The notes beneath the pieces were generated by a model, which was given only the letters and a program-made list of their open reading frames with translations, made no database searches and was not told the origin of the DNA. From positions 106,286,660 to 106,350,659 of the forward strand of contig CM019824.1 in the NCBI GenBank assembly GCA_009763385.1: a DNA stretch of 64,000 nucleotides, read 5' to 3'. Position numbers and translations under genes: made by a program. Origin of the DNA: Coix lacryma-jobi var. lacryma-jobi (lineage: Eukaryota > Streptophyta > Magnoliopsida > Poales > Poaceae). Each line of letters begins with the position of its first letter. Position 1 is the stretch's first letter. Positions 1 through 11,500 of this stretch are shown here, piece after piece.

Positions 1-1012
1 GGTTTTACCTTTAATTTTTCCCTTCAATTTTCCTTTTTTCGAATAAATAACATATGTCATGCATGAAACAAAAAAAAATCAGTTATCATTAGTCTTATGC
101 ATAGGTATATGTTAACTTAGTTAGAACAATAAAATATTAAAATAGGATAGTTTCCCTTTTCACAACATTAGATAGTTTCCCTTTTTAATAAAATGAGAAC
201 AAGAGCTCCGACCGAGAAAAAAGAAGACCCTTCACCAAGCAAGAAGCCAGCTTGGGGGAGACTCCCGCTCCAATAAGGTATGTCTCAAGCCTACACTTTA
301 TATTCAGTTCTTAAATTCTATATCTTTTGAATGTCACATGCTTGCCTAAATAACCACTCCATGAATAAAATTGATAAAATCTGCTTAAACAAGTTGAAAC
401 CTGAATAAGATTTGAAATATGTCATGCAAATGCTATTGTTATGGTTTGAATAACTGGTCTTATATAAGTTGTAGCTTTTGTGGGTTGCACATGCTTTAAC
501 TGAAATCATGCTTAGTGAATAAAGTTAGTAAGAAATGGAGTAATTCTTTAAACTTGCTAAAGTGAAATTAGGACCTAATCTGGAGGATTTCTTTTAAAAA
601 TCATGAAAACCTTGCTAAAAGTTCCTCCTGGATTTTATCCCATCCCACCACCAGCCAAATATTTGTTAGTCATTAGTCAAAACCACAAAGAGCTTTGTTT
701 GTGTTGAGCTTTGTTAGACCTCATAGATCTTAGTAGAGAAGCTTATCATATCTTTTGAATCAAGATTCACACACACCCACCATAAATTGCCTACTCTCCA
801 CTTTGGAAGTTTGCAACCACCAAATAATTGCTTATTCTCTACACCGGAGATATGCAATACCCTGCGAAACATCTCATTGCTAGCCTTATGCTTATTCCTA
901 CACTGGGAATAAGCATTTCTCCCTCTTCCCCCTTTTTTATTTCTGAAATCCTTTCTTATAGATGTCTGGGGAAATCTAGAGCTAAAAAAAAGAGAGAAAG
1001 AGAGAGAAAAAT

Positions 1013-1097
1013 GAGCAAAGTAGCTCAAGAAAGGACTATGTCCTAAGAAAAAAAAGTGAGCAAAGTAGCTCAAAAGAGGACTATGTCCTAAGAAAAT
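1013..1097. repeat. Two-copy tandem repeat, 45-bp period
   Basis: A unit beginning GAGCAAAGTAGCTCAA and containing GGACTATGTCCTAAG occurs at 1013-1057 and again at 1058-1097. Each unit holds two small palindromes (AGTAGCT-like and GGACTATGTCC). It lies in the untranslated part of the Tat-type element. Confidence 0.8.
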
Positions 1098-1700
1098 GTG
1101 AGGACACATCTTTTGTCTACTCACTATGTATCCAAAAAAGAGAGAGAGAGAGAGAATTATCATTAGCTCTAGACCCTAGAGATTAACTAGGAAGGATTAT
1201 GAAATATCCCTCTATACACTTCCACATAACCACACATGCACATCTTGATCAATTTTTATGATTTGCTGCTCCTTATGATCTGAGTGTCTAGCTTAGCAAT
1301 AAACATCATACAATTTGCTCATGATTCTTAGCCTACCTATAACTCCACATATCATTCTTTAGAAATAGGAGAGGCTACATTTTGGCCTAAGTGAGGATTT
1401 AAACACCATTGAGTGATTGAGTGAATCTTGGAGGACTTAAGCAAGTTGTTATCTTTTGAAAACCTTGAAAAACCTCCAGACAGAATCCTAGTCAAACCTA
1501 AGCAACATAAAAGTTTCCTATCTACTGCTTTACTTCACTCTTGCATGTTTGAAGTGAAAAGCTATAAGCCCCACATTGCTATGATTAATGATATATGCTA
1601 AGTTATTTCTCACTATACAATATGCACTTGCAGACATCTTAAGTTGCTATCCATTTCATGCTCAATGCTTAAACCGCATTGTTGCTCGAGGACGAGCAAC

Positions 1701-1719
1701 AGGTTAGCTTGGGGGAGCT
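1701..1719 (+). other. Polypurine tract of the Tat-type element
   Basis: AGGTTAGCTTGGGGGAGCT immediately precedes the LTR start TGTTGATGG. It would prime plus-strand DNA synthesis and fixes the left side of the LTR. Confidence 0.65.
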
Positions 1720-1927
1720 TGTTGATGGTCCTTAAACACCTATTTTACCATAAACATTTTACCCTAAAATTCACCAAAAAGGCATGAATTGTAGTCAAAT
1801 AGGTTTCAAACTAACCAAATTCCACATGTCCATAGATTTTTATTTGAATGCAGGAATTTGGACCAAATTTGGACATTTGAACCACCAGAGGCCAAACCCA
1901 CTCAGCAGGGCCCAATTGGGCCTTAGG

Positions 1928-2228
1928 GGGGTGGCGCCTGCCACCCCTAGGTGGCGCCCGCCACTTGGGTTGGCCCAAACCAGCCCCCTGCCACGTCACT
2001 GATCCATGTGACCACCCCAGGGTCAAATCTTGGCCCTTGGTCACTAGGTCGGTTTGATCGGAGGGCTACAGTGGGGAGTGGCGTGGATCATGACCTAAGT
2101 CGGTTGCTAGGACATGCAACCGACCTCCAAACCGCCTTGGACAACCACCTGGAGGCCGTAGGATCAATGACAATGCATCCAACGGCCAGGGGACTGGCGG
2201 CCGCCAATAGGGGGTGGCGCCCGCCACC
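1928..2228. repeat. Palindromic GGTGGCGCC-type words upstream of the LTR TATA box
   Basis: GGTGGCGCCTGCCACC at about 1928-1944, GGTGGCGCCCGCCAC at about 1951-1965 and GGTGGCGCCCGCCACC at about 2212-2227 are near-perfect palindromes. They lie in the presumed U3 upstream of the TATA boxes. Copia-B has a different self-complementary word in the same place relative to its TATA box. Confidence 0.7.
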
Positions 2229-2258
2229 TGACCTAACCCTAGGTCGGTGGCTGCCCCC

Positions 2259-2292
2259 TATAAGTACCCCCTTCACTCCACAAGGCTATAAA
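2259..2292 (+). promoter_or_regulatory. Duplicated TATA box in the Tat LTR
   Basis: CCCTATAAGTACCCC is followed about 25 bases later by GGCTATAAATACCCC. The second is a canonical plant TATA box and is followed by a C/A-rich stretch suited to transcription start. Confidence 0.65.
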
Positions 2293-3678
2293 TACCCCTC
2301 CTGGTGGCAACCCTTCATTTGTACCATCCTGTACCATCACACAACACCACACCAAGCAACACACAAGCAAGAGAAGCAGAGAGTTAGGTTAGAAGCTCAG
2401 AGAGCTTAGGCAAGTAGGTTAGCTAGTAGAGAGAGTATAGCTCTAGTGCCCTCGCTACAGCGCGGCTCTTAGTTTAGCACAGCTCAGCCTAAGTTCTTGG
2501 TAAAAGGAGCGTAGAGCTTGCTAAGAGAGAAGCGGGTGCGAGCGACTGGCATCGGAGGTCGGTTGATTTCCCGGCGTCTCTGGTCTGGTTTGCTCTCTTG
2601 TATCTCAGGTACATTTATCTTTATCTCAGTATTACTTTAAGCATTACTTTCAGTATTACTTTCAGTATTACTTTATCAAGTACATTGAGTGTGACCTAGC
2701 TATCCTACAGTTCAATTCACTTAGCCATAGTAGTTAATCTCTAGTGTGCTTAGTGATTGATCTTTGCCAATAGGTTGCTTAGTTAGTTTAGTGTTTATCT
2801 TATTAAGTCAAGTATTTTCTCTGACGTCCGCAAGGGTGTCTCTATTCAAAGCTAGGATAGAGATAGTTAGAATATAGTTAAGCGTGGTGCTTAGTTATAG
2901 ACTTACCTTCAAATACGGCTGGACCCCCGGATAGCTATGGTAGCAAGCAGGTGGTGACAGCCCTGTGCGCCTTGAATTCCACCACGTAGTTGGCCCATTT
3001 TAACAGTAAGGCTCATTGTGCTAGCGTTCAATCTAAGTAAGTGATAAAGGCTAGTACGCCTCGATACTTGATAAGATAGGAATAAAACTTTACTTAACTA
3101 GGTTGCTTTATTGACTTTTGCCTGCCTTGCTTCATAACTATCTTGCTTCGTAGTTATCTTGCTTTGTGGTTATCTAGGAGTAGTTAGTAGATAGTAGTTA
3201 GTAATTAGTTAGTTATCCTTTAGTTACCCCTTATCTACCTATCCATCCACCTTACCTTAGTCATCCATTCCATCCTTACCTATCCACCCACATATTCTCT
3301 CTAGCCTTCCATCCCCTCTTCTCCCTTCTCTCCTTTTCCCTTTTCTCTTTTCTTCGACTCTCATCCCCTCCTTGACTCGACTCATACACCACCCTAGCCT
3401 TCCCTTGGGATCAAATAAATCGACACCTGGTACTCCCAGGAGAAGTGCTACTACGATAGTTCTATGCGCTTGCAGAATCTCCTCTTGGTAGATTGCAATC
3501 TCTCTAGCTAGCTCCTACTAGTGTCAGGATTGACAACCCCACTTGGCATTAGTAGATAGCTGCGTTAGCTTCACTCCTTTAGGCATAGTGACCGGACTTG
3601 CTTCAAGCACTTCTGACACCGTTGCCTGGAATAGATTCCATAGTCTGCTCCTAGTAACGACGCTGGCTAGTGTCAACA

Positions 3679-3748
3679 AGCATTTCTAGGCCGCTACCGG
3701 GGGATAGTTGCCTAGCTCTATCTTTAGTGAAGCTAAGAACTACCAACA
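3679..3748 (+). other. Primer-binding-like site and start of a Tat internal region
   Basis: Directly after the LTR end, TTTCTAGGCCGCTACCGGGG (about 3683-3702) resembles the ctggcgccg-ctgccgggg type primer site of Tat elements. A related copy, TTCTGACACCGTTGCCTGG, lies inside the LTR end at about 3610. The internal region is cut after about 70 bases by copia A3. Confidence 0.5.
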
Positions 3749-5075
3749 GCAACTGTGTGGCTACCACGCGCTTTAATAGTGAGATTACGGTCTCACTTCC
3801 TCAAAATCTCATGAACACAGAGGTGTGATTCTCCGCGGATCTCAGTAGCTACAGCTGGGGATTGGGAGAGCAGGAAACCCTAGAAAGCAAATAGCAAATG
3901 ACTGAGATAATTTGGGAGGTGGGTGTCTCCCTCTACTTATCCTAATTCTAATTCTAATTCCCACTCTACCCCTAGTTATTTAGAGAGCGAACCAGCTAAA
4001 CCCTAAGGTTATTCTGGACCAACTCGAAGAAGATGCTGATCCGACGGCCACGCCTGCACAACTGGTAGCGTTTCCTCGACGCAACCTCACCGATTGCCAC
4101 CACGTGCCGCCATCGCTCTGTTTGTCCTTTTCACGGACCTCGCCCCCAGTTTTGTGGCCAAAACCGGGAAACCTGTCTTCATGCCAACCCCCGGTTTTGA
4201 GGCCCAAACCGGGAAACCAGCCGCCCATCACCTGAGTTTTGTGGCCCAAACTCAGAAACCCACCAACGCCCAGGTTTTGAGGCCCAAACCTGGAAACCTT
4301 CCTCAGCCCGAGTTTTGTGCTCCAAACACGGCAAACCCGCAGCACCCAGGTTTTGTGGCCCAAACCTGGAAACCGTCCACCGGTGGTTTTTCTGTGGCTC
4401 AACCACCAAACTGACATTGTAGAGGGGATGCACCGCCCGTGCACCCCGTCCACTGACACGTGTCCCCAGGTCCTTGACCCGAGCAAGTCTCCGCTCGTCG
4501 CTATCCCAAGCTGTCAGCCACCACAGTTGATCCTCAGGCCACCGGTCCCTCAGTCCAAGCCTCACGTCCACCCTTCACCGCTCTCGGTCCATCGGCACGA
4601 CACGTCTCTACTTGACCTTCACCTTGCCCTCGATCATTGTATCCGTGCTCGACACCTACACAACACAAGCCAAAGAACATGCGCATCAAACCCGTTGATA
4701 ATCACTCATCACTCGAGACTCGGCATACACCCATTTATCCGCAATCTCCCCCTTGATGAGTGCATTGTCAACTACTCACACAAATCATAATGGAATAGAA
4801 GAAGGAAGAAGAAGAAGAAGAGAGAACTCGACCAAATGACCCAAAAAGCATAGCAAAGCCGAAGAAGGTCAAGTGGAAGGAGCAAGACAACTTGGTCCCC
4901 AAAGACATGGGCAACGGCTCTACGCAACCAAGAAAAGCAAAGCTAGCCCTCAAGAAGAGGCAGAACAGGCTCAACACCGCTAGCGAGAAAGTTCGATACC
5001 AACTGAAGAATACCGACTAAAAAGCAGAAAAGCTCGATACCAATTGAGAATCACACTCACAAACGGGCTCATCTA
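3749..5075 (-). mobile_element. Copia family A fragment A3 (partial 3' LTR plus 3' UTR)
   Basis: On the minus strand this reads LTR start (TGCGGATA at 4743) leftward through the hairpin array and promoter region until homology stops near 3749. 4744-5075 is the adjacent polypurine tract (ATCTCCCCCTT on the plus strand) and 3' UTR, matching the A1 3' UTR at about 52480-52734 inverted. Coding parts and the other LTR are missing. The right edge is approximate. Confidence 0.75.
4144..4374. repeat. Hairpin array in A3
   Basis: Six units of about 30-45 bp, each an inverted repeat around a GAGGCCC or GTGGCCC loop. Arm pairs seen are CCGGTTT/AAACCGG, TGAGTTT/AAACTCA and CAGGTTT/AAACCTG, plus degenerate units. 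See the A1 array. Confidence 0.85.
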
Positions 5076-5356
5076 GGCATTTTGTGTGCTTTTCAGTTAG
5101 CCTAATAAATGAATCCTTAGTCAAATTTTATGAAACCGCAGTGACTAAAGGAAATTACAAGAAGAAATATGGATCTGAATTAGGACATCAACATTGATGT
5201 TACTAATTGTCACGGTAATAAAACAATACTGCAAGGCTTCATAAACGTAGATTGTGTTTTCTAAACCATAAACTTTGGGCAACAACTGGAATAAATCGAT
5301 TTTGCATCAAATATCACACTACATAGGCGGAGGGGTAAGCACAGCAGCAGTCACCT

Positions 5357-5695
5357 TTACTGCCATCTAGTAGTCGAGGCAGTCACCACTTGTAGGGCGG
5401 AGCAATGAAGTCGTGAGCCAGCAATCACCACCACTCGGATCTTGGACGGCATGCCATCCCGGCCAAAGTAATCTGGGAAAATAAAATAGAAAAATTGTAG
5501 ACAGCAACAGCAGGCACGAGTTCGACCGGACTGGCAGATCCAATAACTAAGATGCTCACCGCTGCAGTCAATCTCAAGAAACATCCAGCAGTGGAGCTGC
5601 TCCCGGTCGCCTCCCGCCTCCAGGTCAATCTCCGAAGGTGGTGGGATTAGTGGATACAACGCCTTCTCGTCCATGGTTGCTTGCCACCTCCCCAT
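5357..5695 (-). pseudogene. Captured host gene fragment, two exons, function unknown
   Basis: A minus-strand reading frame starts at 5695 (MGRWQATMDEK) and ends with a stop at 5357. A plausible 87-bp intron lies at 5473-5559, with donor GCAGCG|GTGAGC and acceptor TTTTCCCAG|ATTAC. It is phase-preserving and contains no in-frame stop, so both spliced (83 aa) and unspliced (112 aa) forms stay open. Spliced exon 2 begins within the peptide CSDYFGRDGMPSKIR. A TATA-like sequence lies upstream at about 6005. I recognise no domain. Position inside a CACTA element argues for transduplication of a host gene 5' end. It could be non-functional. Confidence 0.45.
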
Positions 5696-6002
5696 CGCTC
5701 AGACCACCGCCATGGCTGCCGACTCTAGAGCCTCCTCGGGCCGCAACTATACGAATCGCTAGACTCCACCCCTCGCCGCCGCCGATGGATGCGCCGTGCT
5801 GCGCGCGCTGCATCTTCCACCACACGCACCAGCAGGCCACCACTTCACGCGAGTCCGCACTTCGCCACCGCTGGGGCCGCCTTGCCGGCTGCGCCTAGCG
5901 TGCAATAGGTTTGCCAGCGCCTCTACGCGCAAAGAAGCAAGAAAGCGGCGGCCGAAAGGGAGAGAAAGAGGAGAGTGTGAGTGACTGCCTAGGGTTTCGT
6001 TG

Positions 6003-6014
6003 GCTTATATATGT
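6003..6014 (-). promoter_or_regulatory. TATA-like box of the captured fragment
   Basis: On the minus strand CACATATATAAGCC precedes a C/T-rich leader (CTCTCCTCTTTCTCTCCC) and a GC-rich first exon. That is the layout of a plant gene promoter. Confidence 0.45.
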
Positions 6015-6015
6015 G

Positions 6016-6840
6016 TATTTTTGTCCGGATGAATCTTGACCATTAGATTGGGATCAATGGCTGCTATTATTTTTGCATTATGTTTTTTTTTTGTTTAGGT
6101 CTTTCCTGGGTTTTAGGTAGTTGTACGGGCCTTAGCAGGCCACATGCTTGAGCGTGAATCAAGTGTGGTTTGGGGCCATATCTATTTCTAAGGCCAATTA
6201 AGATTCGTTTAAATTTGAATTTCAAGACAAATTTATACGTATATTTTCTTGATCAAGACAATTTTAAATAAAAAAATGGTTAACTATAAAGTTGCATGAA
6301 TTTTCAAAACTTACAACTTTTGTTTTGGTTGTTTCTCCGTCTAAAATTGTTTGGAAAAAAAACAAATTTTAGTACTTAATTTTAGTATCTAAAGGTTATG
6401 ATTGATGGTAACCACTACGTTTAGATAGTCTTAATTATAGAATCGATCTTTTTGCTACAAATTTCGCCCACCGTGCCTGCCCGCGTGCCTAATGCGCCCG
6501 CGTTGCGGCGGCCTTGGGCATATTGCCGAGCGTGTGTGGTGTTTTTTAATTTTATTTTTTATTTTATTTTCTTCATTTTTTTACTATAGATGCCAAAGTA
6601 TATATATATATATATATAAAAATTTATATCCACTTATCTTTTATTATTTTAGAAACAAACAATTATTACACACATGATAAAAAACCATTGAATGTTTCTT
6701 TATTTATTATTTTATTAAGCAACTTTTACATACTTTGTTTATTGCGATTGACTGTAAATAAATCTTAAACGACCATCAGCCAGAGTGTGTTTTGGTATTT
6801 TAGCGATCCCTGCTATGCTCATTTTGGGATGCAAATTAAC
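6016..6840. other. Non-coding CACTA-0 interior, including a (TA)n tract
   Basis: AT-rich sequence without a credible gene. A TA dinucleotide run occupies about 6599-6618. Confidence 0.6.
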
Positions 6841-7049
6841 TTTTGTGACACAGAAAATGTCTCGTGACACAACAAATATTGTCACAAGATGGAATTAAAC
6901 CAGTTATATGACATTTATTGTGACATACAACTTTTTATTATCACTAAATCAAAATACCTAAAACATAATGTCATAAATTAGGTGATATAATGACATTATG
7001 ACCTATTGTCACGCTAAATATGTCAAAAAGCCACACATTTCTTGTAGTG

Positions 7050-8312
7050 GCGGCCATGGCGGATAGTGGCGGCGCTCGGTCGGGGAAGAAAAGGGGGTGA
7101 GAGAGCGGTAGCGTTAAGGCTGGGTGGTGTTCTCACCTTGCCTTGGTGTGATGAGGCTTGACGGGGAAGAAGGGGCTCGGCGGAGGCTCGGTTGGCGAAG
7201 AACGGACACTTGCTCTCGTTCGGCGGCAATGGCGACCGAAAGGGGAAAGTGGTGGCGCCGGCGTGGTGGAGCTCGACCGGCGTTTCCTTCGCGCGCACCG
7301 CGTGTGCGAGGCGAAGGCAGAGCTCGGTGCGAGGTGGATTGGATGATGGGGCTCGGTCGTGGCCAGAACGGAGAGGGGAAGTGGCGGTGGCGAGGGTGTT
7401 CGGTGTGGCGCTCGCGTGCAAGAGCGAGGATGGGAGAGGGAGCTGGCGAGGGTGAGCGAGAGTGAGTGAGGGAGAGGGAGAGGTGTGCGGTGCGCTCGGG
7501 TTTTGCTTGGCCGGCGGCGACCCGAGGTCGTGGCGGGGCCACGGCCGACGCGACGTCGCGGCAGAGCGGCGGGACCGACGAGGCGGCGCGGCAGGCGAGG
7601 GCAGCGCGGGAGTAGGCAAGCAAGATCGCTTGCGTGCGTGAGTGAGAGGATCGCGCGGCGAGAAGCGGGAGCGGATTTGGCGCAGGGTTTGGCGGCCACG
7701 CGGCGGGCCGGCCGGCCTACGGCGCGGCGCGGTCGCTGACCGGCGCGGCGTGCGCGGCGCGGGCGCGGGACCGGGCCGGCGCGGGTGCAGGGTGGGCCGA
7801 AAGGCCGGTTGGGCCGAAAGTGGGGCGCGGGAGAAAAATGTTTTTCCTTTTTCTTTTTCCAAAAAAAAACTTTTCAAACTTTGACCATTTAAAACAGTTT
7901 CAAAAACTCTAAACTAGGCTTTGACCCAAAAATAAAAGTTGCTCAAAATAATTTTCTCTACAACTTTTATATAAGACACTTTTTCTGAAAATCATTTTTA
8001 CAACCTCCACATAGATAAAGGTAATTCTTAAGCTATAAATCATCTTGTTCTCACATTTTTATTTGTCAAACCATTTTGAACTAGGTCAAGGTATCAATAT
8101 GAAAAGAGTTATTCTCATTATTCTCTATTTTATAAAATTGTTGGCCAAAACACAAATCCAACTAAATAACCAAGTCTATAGAAACCAAAATCCAAACAAA
8201 CAAACCAAGGCAAAAAGCAATTTCATGCACATGGAATGATGCAATGCATTGCTTATGGATTTTAGTAGCTAAATGTAGTTCCTAATGCAGTGCTTGACAC
8301 TAGGGTGTCACA
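7050..8312 (-). repeat. 3' LTR remnant of Gypsy-1
   Basis: Nearly identical to 18078-19334 except for a replaced block near 8250-8280. The left end is cut by CACTA-0. It contains a very GC-rich block of about 800 bp (7050-7850) flanked by AT-rich DNA. Long ORFs there, such as minus 7023-7877, are composition artefacts present in both LTRs. Confidence 0.9.
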
Positions 8313-8330
8313 GCCCTTCCCCCCTTAAAG
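8313..8330 (-). other. Polypurine tract of Gypsy-1
   Basis: On the minus strand CTTTAAGGGGGGAAGGGC directly precedes the LTR start TGTGACACC. Confidence 0.85.
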
Positions 8331-8335
8331 AAATC

Positions 8336-8599
8336 TCATCCCGAGATTTGGGTTACGTACCAATCTTTATAAAAGGCGGGATAGTTTGCGCGCAAGTACT
8401 CCTCGGTTTCCCAAGTTGCATCATTGGGTCCGTGATTGCTCCAAAGAATCTTGTAAGTCTTCACTTCTCTATTACGAGTTTCTCTAGTCTTGGTATCTAG
8501 TATCTCCTGGGGTTGTTCATAGTATTCCAGGTCTGATGTGATAGTGACATCTGGAATCCGAACCTCCTCTTGTTCTAGTACCCGAAGACACTTCTTCAA
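8336..8599 (-). pseudogene. Chromodomain at the C-terminus of the Gypsy-1 integrase
   Basis: After a TAG stop at 8600-8602 the same frame continues with KKCLRVLEQEE. It then reaches a chromodomain core containing ILDTK, VKTYKILWSNH, DATWETEEYLRANYP and a final aromatic FY. Chromodomains of plant chromoviruses steer integration to chromatin carrying methylated histone H3; that is family knowledge. The stop separates it from the integrase in this copy. Confidence 0.85.
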
Positions 8600-11500
8600 C
8601 TAGGATACAAGGAACACGGGAAAAACTGCGCTCATCTCTGGGGGTAATTGCACTTCATAGGCTACTTCTCCCTTTCTGGCTATGATCTGATACGGTCCTA
8701 CATATCGGGGTGCTAACTTTTTCTTAATTCCAAAACGTTGGACCTTTCTCATGGGTGAGACCTTAAGGTAGACATAATCTCCTACTTGGAATTCCAGGGG
8801 TCTCCTTCGTGTATCAGCATAACCTTTCTGTCGTGACTGCGCTGCCCTGATATGTTGTTGCACTGTTTGCACAATCTCTTCGGCGTCCTTTACATAATCT
8901 GACCCGTAAAATCCTCGATCTCCTGATTCAACCCAATTTACCGGGGTTCTGCATCTTCGTCCATATAAAACTTCAAATGGTGCCATCTTTATACTTTCCT
9001 GATAGCTATTGTTATATGAGAACTCAGCGAGGGGTAACCACTTTTCCCATGATTCTCCCGAGGATAAAACACAAGCTCGGAGGATATCTTCCAAAATTTG
9101 ATTCACTCTTTCCGTCTGTCCTGCGGTTTGTGGGTGATAAGCAGAACTTCTTACCAACTTAGTCCCTAGCTCCTTGTGCAACTGTTCCCAAAAACGTGCT
9201 ATGAATTGGGGTCCTCTATCAGAAACAATCCTTTTAGGAACTCCATGTAACCTTAAAATGTTCTGAATGTACAAATCTGCATAATGGTGCGGCCGATGTG
9301 TAGTCTTGACTAGTATGAAGTGAGCCACTTTGGATAACCGATCCACGATAACCCAGATAGAATCGTGTCCTTTTTGAGTGATGGGAAGACCCATGATGAA
9401 ATCCATACTAATTTCTTCCCATTTCCATTCTGGGATTGACAAGGGTTGTAACAATCCGGCAGGTCTCTGCTGTATAGCCTTTATCCTGCAGCAAGTATCA
9501 CACCTTGCGACATAAGCCGCAACTTCTTTCTTCATCCTTGACCAACCAAACCTTGTCCTCAGATCTCGGTACATCTTACTGCTTCCGGGATGGATAGATA
9601 ACTTTGAATTATGGGCTTCATTCAGAATTCTTTCTTTCAGCTCCGTGTTTTTAGGAACAACCAACCTTTGATTATACCACAAAATCCCTTGTTCATCTGT
9701 TCTGAAGTTCAGCAAACCATTGGTTTCCAACCTCTTCTTAATCTGACAGATTTCTTCATTGGTCTTTTGTCCTTCGATGATGTCACTTTCTAGAGTACAC
9801 TGTAAGGTGATATTATTCAGCATAACGGGGTGCATAAGGTTGAATCCATCTTCCAACAATGGTTGTAAGGAGTTGCAATGAGTCTTGCGACTCAAGGCAT
9901 CTGCTACTACATTTGCTTTTCCAGGGTGGTAATGCACTTCTAGGTTGTAATCCTTAATCAACTCTAACCATCTCCTCTGCCTCATATTCAGCTCTAGCTG
10001 GGTCAAGATATACTTCAGACTTTTGTGGTCTATATACACATGACATAGGTTACCCATAAGATAATGCCTCCATATTTTGAGTGCATGAACCACGACTGCC
10101 AATTCCAAATCATGAGTCAGGTAATTGTCTTCATGTGGTCGCAACTGGCGCGAAGCATATGCTATAACTTTCCCATTCTACATAAGCACACACCCAAGTC
10201 CAATCTTGGATGCGTCACAAAACACATCAAAAGGTTCCTCCAAATCTGGTTGAGCCAAAACTGGCACCGAAGTCAACAAGGTTCGCAGAGTGCGAAATGC
10301 TGCCTCACACTCTGGAGTCCATTCAAACTTCTTGTTTTTCTGAGTTAGACAAGTCATCGGTTTTGCGATCCTTGAGAAATCCGGAATGAACCGACGGTAG
10401 TATCCGGCCAATCCTAGAAAGTTGCGTACCTCATGTACGTTAGTGGGTGCTTGCCAATCCATAACTTCCTGTACCTTCATGGGATCCACAGAAATTCCTT
10501 CCTCTGAAAGGACGTGCCCAAGAAAGGGTACTTTCTTTAACCAAAACTCACACTTGCTAAACTTAGCATACAACTTGTGCTCTCGAAGTCGAGCTAAGAC
10601 GAATCGTAGATGCTCGACATGATCCTTCTCATTTTTAGAGTACACCAAGATGTCATCAATAAACACCACAACAAACTTATCCAACTCGGGCATAAAAACC
10701 GAATTCATCAAGTACATGAAATGTGCCGGCGCATTTGTCAGTCCAAAAGACATAACTAGATACTCATAGAGTCCATATCTGGTGGAGAAAGCGGTTTTTG
10801 GTATATCCTCTCTTCTAATCTTGATCTGATGGTAACCTGATCTCAAATCGATCTTGGAGAACACTTTTGCCTTTGATAGTTGATCAAACAAGACGTCAAT
10901 TCGGGGTAGGGGGTACTTATTCTTTATAGTTACTACATTCAGCGGTCTGTAGTCCACACACATCCTTAAAGTTTTGTCCTTCTTCTTCACAAAGATGGCG
11001 GGACATCCCCAAGGTGACGAACTAGGACGTATCAAACCCTTATCCAAAAGCTCTTGCAACTGAGTCTTGAGCTCTGCTAGCTCGTTAGCTGGCATCCTAT
11101 ACGGCCTCCGAGAAATTGGTGCCATTCCAGGGATTAACTCTATAGCAAACTCTACATCCCTATCCGGTGGTAGTCTTGGCAACTCATCAGGGAAGACATC
11201 TGAAAACTCACACACTACAGGGATCTCAGCTATCTGCTTGGCTGTGATATTGAACAACACTCCGATCTCATGGGAGTTTCGGGGTAACTTAAACCGGAAA
11301 GAAGACCCACTCCGGGGACTAACCAAGGAAACTACTCGCTCTAAAATGTCAAGATTGACCTTTCAGAGTTTCATCCAACCCATACCCAAGATTACATCCA
11401 AACCTAGACCAGGGATTACTATGGGATCCACTATGGCCTTTTTATTCCCAAAAGTCATCTCCACTCCTTTAGCCATTTTACGGGCGGATAGAACAGCTCC

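Larger units (their letters stand above)
1..1719 (+). mobile_element. 3' untranslated internal region of a Tat-type Ty3/gypsy element
   Basis: AT-rich sequence with no convincing coding region leads into a polypurine tract and an LTR start at 1720. The block around 1683-1719 (a CTCGAGGACGAGCAA string, then GCTTGGGGGAG) is the usual 3' end of grass Tat-lineage gypsy elements. A second AGCTTGGGGGAGA lies at 253-265. The short ORFs here, such as the minus-strand one at 714-1163, are low complexity and match nothing I recognise. The lineage call is from memory of these end motifs. Confidence 0.6.
1720..3678 (+). repeat. LTR of a Tat-type gypsy element
   Basis: The LTR starts TGTTGATGG and ends GTGTCAACA, so its termini form the inverted pair TGTTGA/TCAACA. 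It carries GC-rich palindromic words, a doubled TATA box at 2259-2292 and a short tandem block of 12-bp AGTATTACTTTC-like units at about 2626-2676. A polypurine tract lies on its left and a primer-binding-like sequence on its right, so it joins two internal regions rather than closing one element. No 5-bp target duplication flanks it. Confidence 0.65.
5076..7049 (-). mobile_element. CACTA-0, truncated CACTA element with a captured gene fragment
   Basis: The right terminus TTTCTTGTAGTG ends at 7049, preceded by subterminal repeats of TGTGAC/GTCACA. It interrupts the Gypsy-1 3' LTR: the following GCGGCCATGGC matches the uninterrupted LTR at 18078. The matching CACTACAAGAAA end is not found to the left, where copia fragment A3 abuts at about 5075. 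The left half and the outer part of the Gypsy LTR have therefore been lost. The left edge is approximate. Confidence 0.7.

Noticed and set aside
714..1163. 149-residue minus-strand ORF with FFLGHSP repeats
   Set aside because: It arises from the 45-bp tandem repeat and GA-rich tract in untranslated element sequence.
4317..4790. Proline-rich ORFs across hairpin arrays (also 19578-19967, 37222-37638, 43251-43586, 52999-53385)
   Set aside because: The repeated KPGNRP-like peptides are translations of the hairpin units and occur on both strands and in several frames.
5320..5332. CACTACATAGG as the left end of CACTA-0
   Set aside because: It does not continue as a complement of the right end CTTGTAGTG beyond CACTACA, has no subterminal repeats, and has no matching target duplication.
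7023..7877. Long proline/arginine/serine-rich ORFs in both Gypsy-1 LTRs (also 18029-18924 and other frames)
   Set aside because: Open in several frames on both strands because of GC richness. They are repeated only because the LTRs are copies, and they have no domain or family resemblance.
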